A stretch of 64,000 bases of DNA from Alcaligenes faecalis (GTDB lineage Bacteria; Pseudomonadota; Gammaproteobacteria; Burkholderiales; Burkholderiaceae_B). The first letter of the stretch is position 1, and the number at the start of each line of letters is the position of its first letter. Location of the stretch: NCBI RefSeq assembly GCF_009497775.1, contig NZ_CP031012.1:3685235-3749234 (forward strand). Direction: 5' to 3'. This document shows, piece by piece, positions 60,552-64,000 of the stretch. The notes beneath the pieces were generated by a model, which was given only the letters and a program-made list of their open reading frames with translations, was not told the origin of the DNA and made no database searches. The translations under genes and the position numbers were made by a program.

Positions 60552-62810
60552 ATGAATTCATTGGCGCCTCCGGCTCGCCGCCCGATCTTTGCATTGGGCC
60601 TGCTCGCCACGGCTTTGGCAGCCAGTTTCAGTGCTCACGCGCAAACCTCCAACGTTCGTGGTGGGGTCACCTCGTTGGAAGAGATTCGTGTCTTGCCTTC
60701 GGCCGAAGAAGCCGTCAAACAAGCTCCCGGCGTGTCTACCATTACCGCCGAAGACATTGAAAAACGTCCTCCAGCCAACGATCTGTCCGAACTGATCCGC
60801 ACTATGCCTGGTGTGAACCTGACCGGTAACAGCCCATCCGGCTCCTACGGTAATAGCCGCCAAATCGACTTGCGCGGCATGGGCCCGGAAAATACCTTGA
60901 TTCTGATTGACGGCAAACCAGTCAGCTCGCGCGACTCCATTCGCATGGGCCGTGACGGTGAGCGCAATACCCGTGGAGACAGTAACTGGGTGCCCGTCAA
61001 CGCAATCGAACGTGTCGAAGTTCTGCGTGGTCCAGCAGCGGCCCGTTATGGTTCCGGTGCAGCAGGTGGTGTGGTGAACATCATTACCAAAGCTCCTACC
61101 GACACTTTCTCCGGCTCGGTAACCGCTTACGGTCTGATTCCTGAAGACAGCAACTACGGCTCCACCCGCCGTACCGGCTTTAATCTTTCTGGCCCTATCG
61201 CCGACAAGCTTTCTTTCCGCGTCTACGGCAATATCGCCAAGACCGATGCGGACAAGCCCGCCTTGAACGCCAAATCCTCCGGCATTGATGTGAGCGAAAC
61301 CAACGTTCCGCCCGCCGGCCGTGAGGGTGTACGCAACAAGGACATCAACGGTCTGGTCCGTCTGGACATCAACCGCGACCATCGCCTGGAACTGGAAGGC
61401 TCTTTCAGCCGCCAAGGTAATATTTTTGCTGGTGAGCGCCTGTTCACCAACGGAAATGCCACTATCGCTTCGCTGGCTGATGATGGCGCAGAAACCAATA
61501 TCATGTATCGCCGGGCAGGCTCGCTAAGCCACTATGGGGACTACGGCCAAGGTCGCACCTCGCGCCTGACTTTTGCCTACGAAGGCACAACCAACTCGCG
61601 CCTGAATGAAGGGATGGCCGGGGCAGGTGAAGGCAGCATTTCCAACCCGGGTACCGGTTCCGTTTCCGAACTGCGTTCGCTGAACATCTCCGGCGAATAC
61701 AACACGCCCCTGCAGATTGCGAACAAGCACGTTCTGATGACAGTCGGTTTCGAGCACCGGGATCAAAGCCTGGATGACGATTACGCTACCCGCTCTGGCC
61801 AGACCATCAATGGCAATAGCGACTCCAAGAGCAAGGCAAAAACTACGGCCGCCTTCGTGGAAGGCAATATCGAGTTGACTGAGGCTTTGAGCATCACCCC
61901 CGGTGTCCGTTTTGACCATCACAGCAAATTCGGTGATAACTGGAGCCCAAGTCTGAATGCCTCCTACTTCATCACTGACACAATTACTTTGAAAGGCGGT
62001 ATCGCACGCGCGTTCAAGGCTCCCAACCTGTATCAATCCAACCGCAACTATCTGTACCAGACACGTGGTAACGGTTGCCCCTATGACCCCGTAACAGGCC
62101 AACGCGTCAGCGGTCCTTGCTACATCTTCGGGAATGACGACCTGTCACCCGAGCGCAGTATCAACAAGGAAATTGGTCTGGCCTACGACAACGCAGGCTG
62201 GGCAGCCGGTCTGACTTACTTCCAGAACGACTACAGCAACAAGATTGTGGCCGATATGGGTGACCAGACCATTCCGGATGCGGTGTACATCGGTGGCTCC
62301 CTGGTCCGTCCATTCCAGTGGGTCAACTCCGGCAAGGCCGTTATCCGCGGTCTGGAAGGCAACCTGACCATCCCGATTCTGGGCGAGAACGGCGACACAC
62401 TGAGCCTGAGCAACAACCTGACTTACATGATTACCAACAAGTCCAAGGAAACCAATCAGCCTCTTACCGTGATCCCACGCTTCACCCTTAACAGCACGCT
62501 GGATTGGCGCGTGAACGACAAGCTGTCCATGCTGGCTACCGCCACGCTGTATGGCAAGCAAAAGCCACGCTCACACAACCTGTCCAATAACTCGGAAGTG
62601 AAAGGCGATGGTCTGCGTGAACGCGGTTCGTATGCCATCTTCGGTCTGAGCGGCGCTTATCAGGTGACCAAGTCCACCAATATCCGTCTAGGCGTAAACA
62701 ACCTGTTTGATAAACGTTTGTACCGCGAAGACTCGGGTAGCGGCCAAGGTGCCAACACCTATAACGAACCCGGCCGTCAGTACTACGCGACATTGACCGC
62801 CAGCTTCTAA
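60552..62810 (+). CDS. FepA/PfeA/BfeA-type TonB-dependent siderophore receptor
   Basis: This 752-aa outer-membrane receptor imports ferric catecholate siderophores such as enterobactin. A signal peptide (ending SAHAQ) precedes a plug domain (about residues 48-170) with the FepA-group signature RQIDLRGMGPENTLILIDGK and RGPAAARYGSGAAGGVVNII. The 22-strand barrel ends in TLTASF. AGGAAAG precedes ATG 60552; a longer frame upstream (from 60444) lacks a Shine-Dalgarno. There is no STN domain. The two-component or AraC regulator that often accompanies such receptors is not adjacent; a Fur-like site is. Confidence 0.93.
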   Translation: MNSLAPPARRPIFALGLLATALAASFSAHAQTSNVRGGVTSLEEIRVLPSAEEAVKQAPGVSTITAEDIEKRPPANDLSELIRTMPGVNLTGNSPSGSYGNSRQIDLRGMGPENTLILIDGKPVSSRDSIRMGRDGERNTRGDSNWVPVNAIERVEVLRGPAAARYGSGAAGGVVNIITKAPTDTFSGSVTAYGLIPEDSNYGSTRRTGFNLSGPIADKLSFRVYGNIAKTDADKPALNAKSSGIDVSETNVPPAGREGVRNKDINGLVRLDINRDHRLELEGSFSRQGNIFAGERLFTNGNATIASLADDGAETNIMYRRAGSLSHYGDYGQGRTSRLTFAYEGTTNSRLNEGMAGAGEGSISNPGTGSVSELRSLNISGEYNTPLQIANKHVLMTVGFEHRDQSLDDDYATRSGQTINGNSDSKSKAKTTAAFVEGNIELTEALSITPGVRFDHHSKFGDNWSPSLNASYFITDTITLKGGIARAFKAPNLYQSNRNYLYQTRGNGCPYDPVTGQRVSGPCYIFGNDDLSPERSINKEIGLAYDNAGWAAGLTYFQNDYSNKIVADMGDQTIPDAVYIGGSLVRPFQWVNSGKAVIRGLEGNLTIPILGENGDTLSLSNNLTYMITNKSKETNQPLTVIPRFTLNSTLDWRVNDKLSMLATATLYGKQKPRSHNLSNNSEVKGDGLRERGSYAIFGLSGAYQVTKSTNIRLGVNNLFDKRLYREDSGSGQGANTYNEPGRQYYATLTASF

Positions 62811-62825
62811 CGCCCCACGCTTTAT

Positions 62826-62849
62826 TCCGGACTCCAGCAGGAGTCCGGA
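62826..62849 (+). terminator. Hairpin after the FepA-type receptor gene
   Basis: TCCGGACTCC and GGAGTCCGGA are perfect 10-bp arms with a 4-nt loop. The T-tract is absent (TGGCTGATCGTTTT), so termination is likely but not certain. Confidence 0.65.
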
Positions 62850-63018
62850 TGGCTGATCGTTTTACCCGCCCCTGCCTGCCCCGTCTGGAGCAGCAAGGGC
62901 GTTACCCCATCCCGCCCCAATCCAAGAGAGCCCTCCCCAGCCTCGCTCCAACAGCGCTAGACTAAAGCCTTGTTGGCCAGCGTTCTGGCTACAAAATCAC
63001 CATATTCGGGAGCTGATC

Positions 63019-64000
63019 TTGTCGTCCACCGAGCCTGATCTCGCGATCTACGCCGGGCCTCGTGCCTATCGCCACATTCAAAGCCATGGTCTGCATGCCA
63101 AGGACATCAGCACGCTGATTGGCAGTGCGGGCGGGCCCAAGGCCTTGGCGCTGACCGGGCTGGATCAGTATCTGTTTGGGGACTGGCTCAACACGCATGA
63201 CGAGCCACTGTGGTTGTTTGGCAGTTCAATTGCCTCCTGGCGTTTTGCCTGCGCGGCCCAGAGCGATCCGCACAAAGCCTTTGCGGACTTTGCGCAGCTT
63301 TATATACACAGCCCCTTTCTGCCCAACTCCACGGTGGCGGACATTACCCGGTCTACCCAGACCATGCTGAAAACCTTGCTGGGGAATACGGACTCACAGG
63401 CGGCAATCCTGAACCACCCACGCTATCGCTTCGCGATTACCGTGGCGCGCAGCAAAGGCTGGGCGGGTTCCAGAAATCAAAAGCAACTTGGTGCGGCTCT
63501 ACTCAGTTGCATGGTCGGCAACTATGTACACCCCGCCATCCCGCACTGGTTCTTTGAGCGAGTCATCGTGCACGACACCCGCAGCCCCTTACCCATTCAC
63601 GGCAAGCATCAAGGCCAGGCTCGTTACGCGGCGCTGGATCAGCACAATCTGTTCGAGACCTTGGCCGCCAGCACGGCCATTCCATTGGTCATAGACGGTG
63701 TGGATGCGGCCCACAACTGGCCCGCCGGGCTTTACCGGGATGGTGGGCTGGTGGACTACAACTTCTGCGCGCTGGATCTGGATAGCCCCGGTCTAACCTT
63801 GTTTCCTCATTTCACGCAAAAAATCAGTGCCAGCTGGTTCGACAAATACCTGCCGCGCTGGCAGAAGGCTCGTCGCCCTCACAGCCTGGATAATCTGATT
63901 CTGCTGTGCCCCACTCCTCGCTTCTATCAGCGCCTAAAAGACCACAAAATCCCCGATCGCTCCGACTACAAGCGCTTGTCTGACTCGGACCGACGTCTGG
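63019..64000 (+). CDS. Patatin-like phospholipase family protein (C-terminus outside window)
   Basis: The open frame starts at TTG 63019 (GGGAG 6 bp upstream) and runs off the right edge (at least 327 codons). Patatin features are the N-terminal glycine-rich GSAGGPKALALTG (oxyanion hole), the nucleophile-elbow-like LFGSSIASWRFA and the catalytic Asp motif RDGGLVDYN. Patatins use a Ser-Asp dyad to hydrolyse lipid acyl chains. No signal peptide is seen. The substrate is unknown. Confidence 0.8.
   Translation, partial: MSSTEPDLAIYAGPRAYRHIQSHGLHAKDISTLIGSAGGPKALALTGLDQYLFGDWLNTHDEPLWLFGSSIASWRFACAAQSDPHKAFADFAQLYIHSPFLPNSTVADITRSTQTMLKTLLGNTDSQAAILNHPRYRFAITVARSKGWAGSRNQKQLGAALLSCMVGNYVHPAIPHWFFERVIVHDTRSPLPIHGKHQGQARYAALDQHNLFETLAASTAIPLVIDGVDAAHNWPAGLYRDGGLVDYNFCALDLDSPGLTLFPHFTQKISASWFDKYLPRWQKARRPHSLDNLILLCPTPRFYQRLKDHKIPDRSDYKRLSDSDRRL

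Overview
The window looks like a chromosomal segment of a betaproteobacterium of the family Alcaligenaceae, most likely an Alcaligenes faecalis-like organism. The reasons are the moderately high GC, the Bordetella/Achromobacter-like flavour of the proteins, two nitrilase genes, and the mix of iron-uptake, organic-acid and respiratory genes. No rRNA, phage or insertion sequence was seen. Genus assignment is an inference from gene content only.

Region 1 (1-24149, all minus strand) is one co-oriented locus around a giant two-partner-secretion (TPS) exoprotein. In transcription order it encodes: an FhaC/ShlB-type outer-membrane transporter; a dedicated Ton motor (an ExbB with a large DUF2341/LamG-like periplasmic head, ExbD, TonB); a putative porin; a coiled-coil periplasmic protein; a YbjN-like protein; a PpiC-type lipoprotein isomerase; a small degenerate RES-like protein; a barrel-less STN-TonB_C protein; an ECF sigma factor; a FecR-like anti-sigma factor; and finally the exoprotein, of which more than 4,085 residues lie in the window and whose C-terminus runs off the left edge. 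The set resembles, from memory, the Pseudomonas aeruginosa VreAIR (PUMA3) and PdtA/PdtB region. It is the most interesting system here: export of a surface adhesin apparently coupled to a Ton motor and to cell-surface signalling. A small secreted protein is divergent from it.

Region 2 (24985-31135) has two divergent methyltransferase genes, then a FecI-FecR-receptor siderophore signalling set (minus strand) with a Fur-box-like site. A 19-copy heptanucleotide tandem repeat lies between the anti-sigma gene and the receptor.

Region 3 (31276-41571) holds two nitrilase modules, each with a transporter and a LysR regulator nearby (DUF485/SSS symporter-nitrilase; MHS-type MFS-nitrilase), and between them Cu/Zn superoxide dismutase and an AbrB-type membrane protein. 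A small HTH protein follows.

Region 4 (41572-49116) has an intergenic zone with a hexamer repeat and a 230-bp nested palindrome. Next comes a Fur-box-preceded minus-strand operon (substrate-binding protein, permease, ATPase, CopD-like membrane protein, TonB-dependent receptor). Last is a CRP/FNR-family regulator followed by a truncated haemoglobin-DUF1971 fusion. The same 16-bp operator-like sequence overlaps the regulator start and lies upstream of the globin.

Region 5 (49207-58601) is a self-contained selenoprotein module: membrane formate dehydrogenase (alpha subunit with an in-frame UGA for selenocysteine and a SECIS hairpin, beta, gamma), FdhE, SelA, SelB and tRNA-Sec.

Region 6 (58688-64000) holds an XRE-cupin regulator, a class II aldolase-family protein, a FepA-type siderophore receptor and the start of a patatin-like phospholipase that runs off the right edge.
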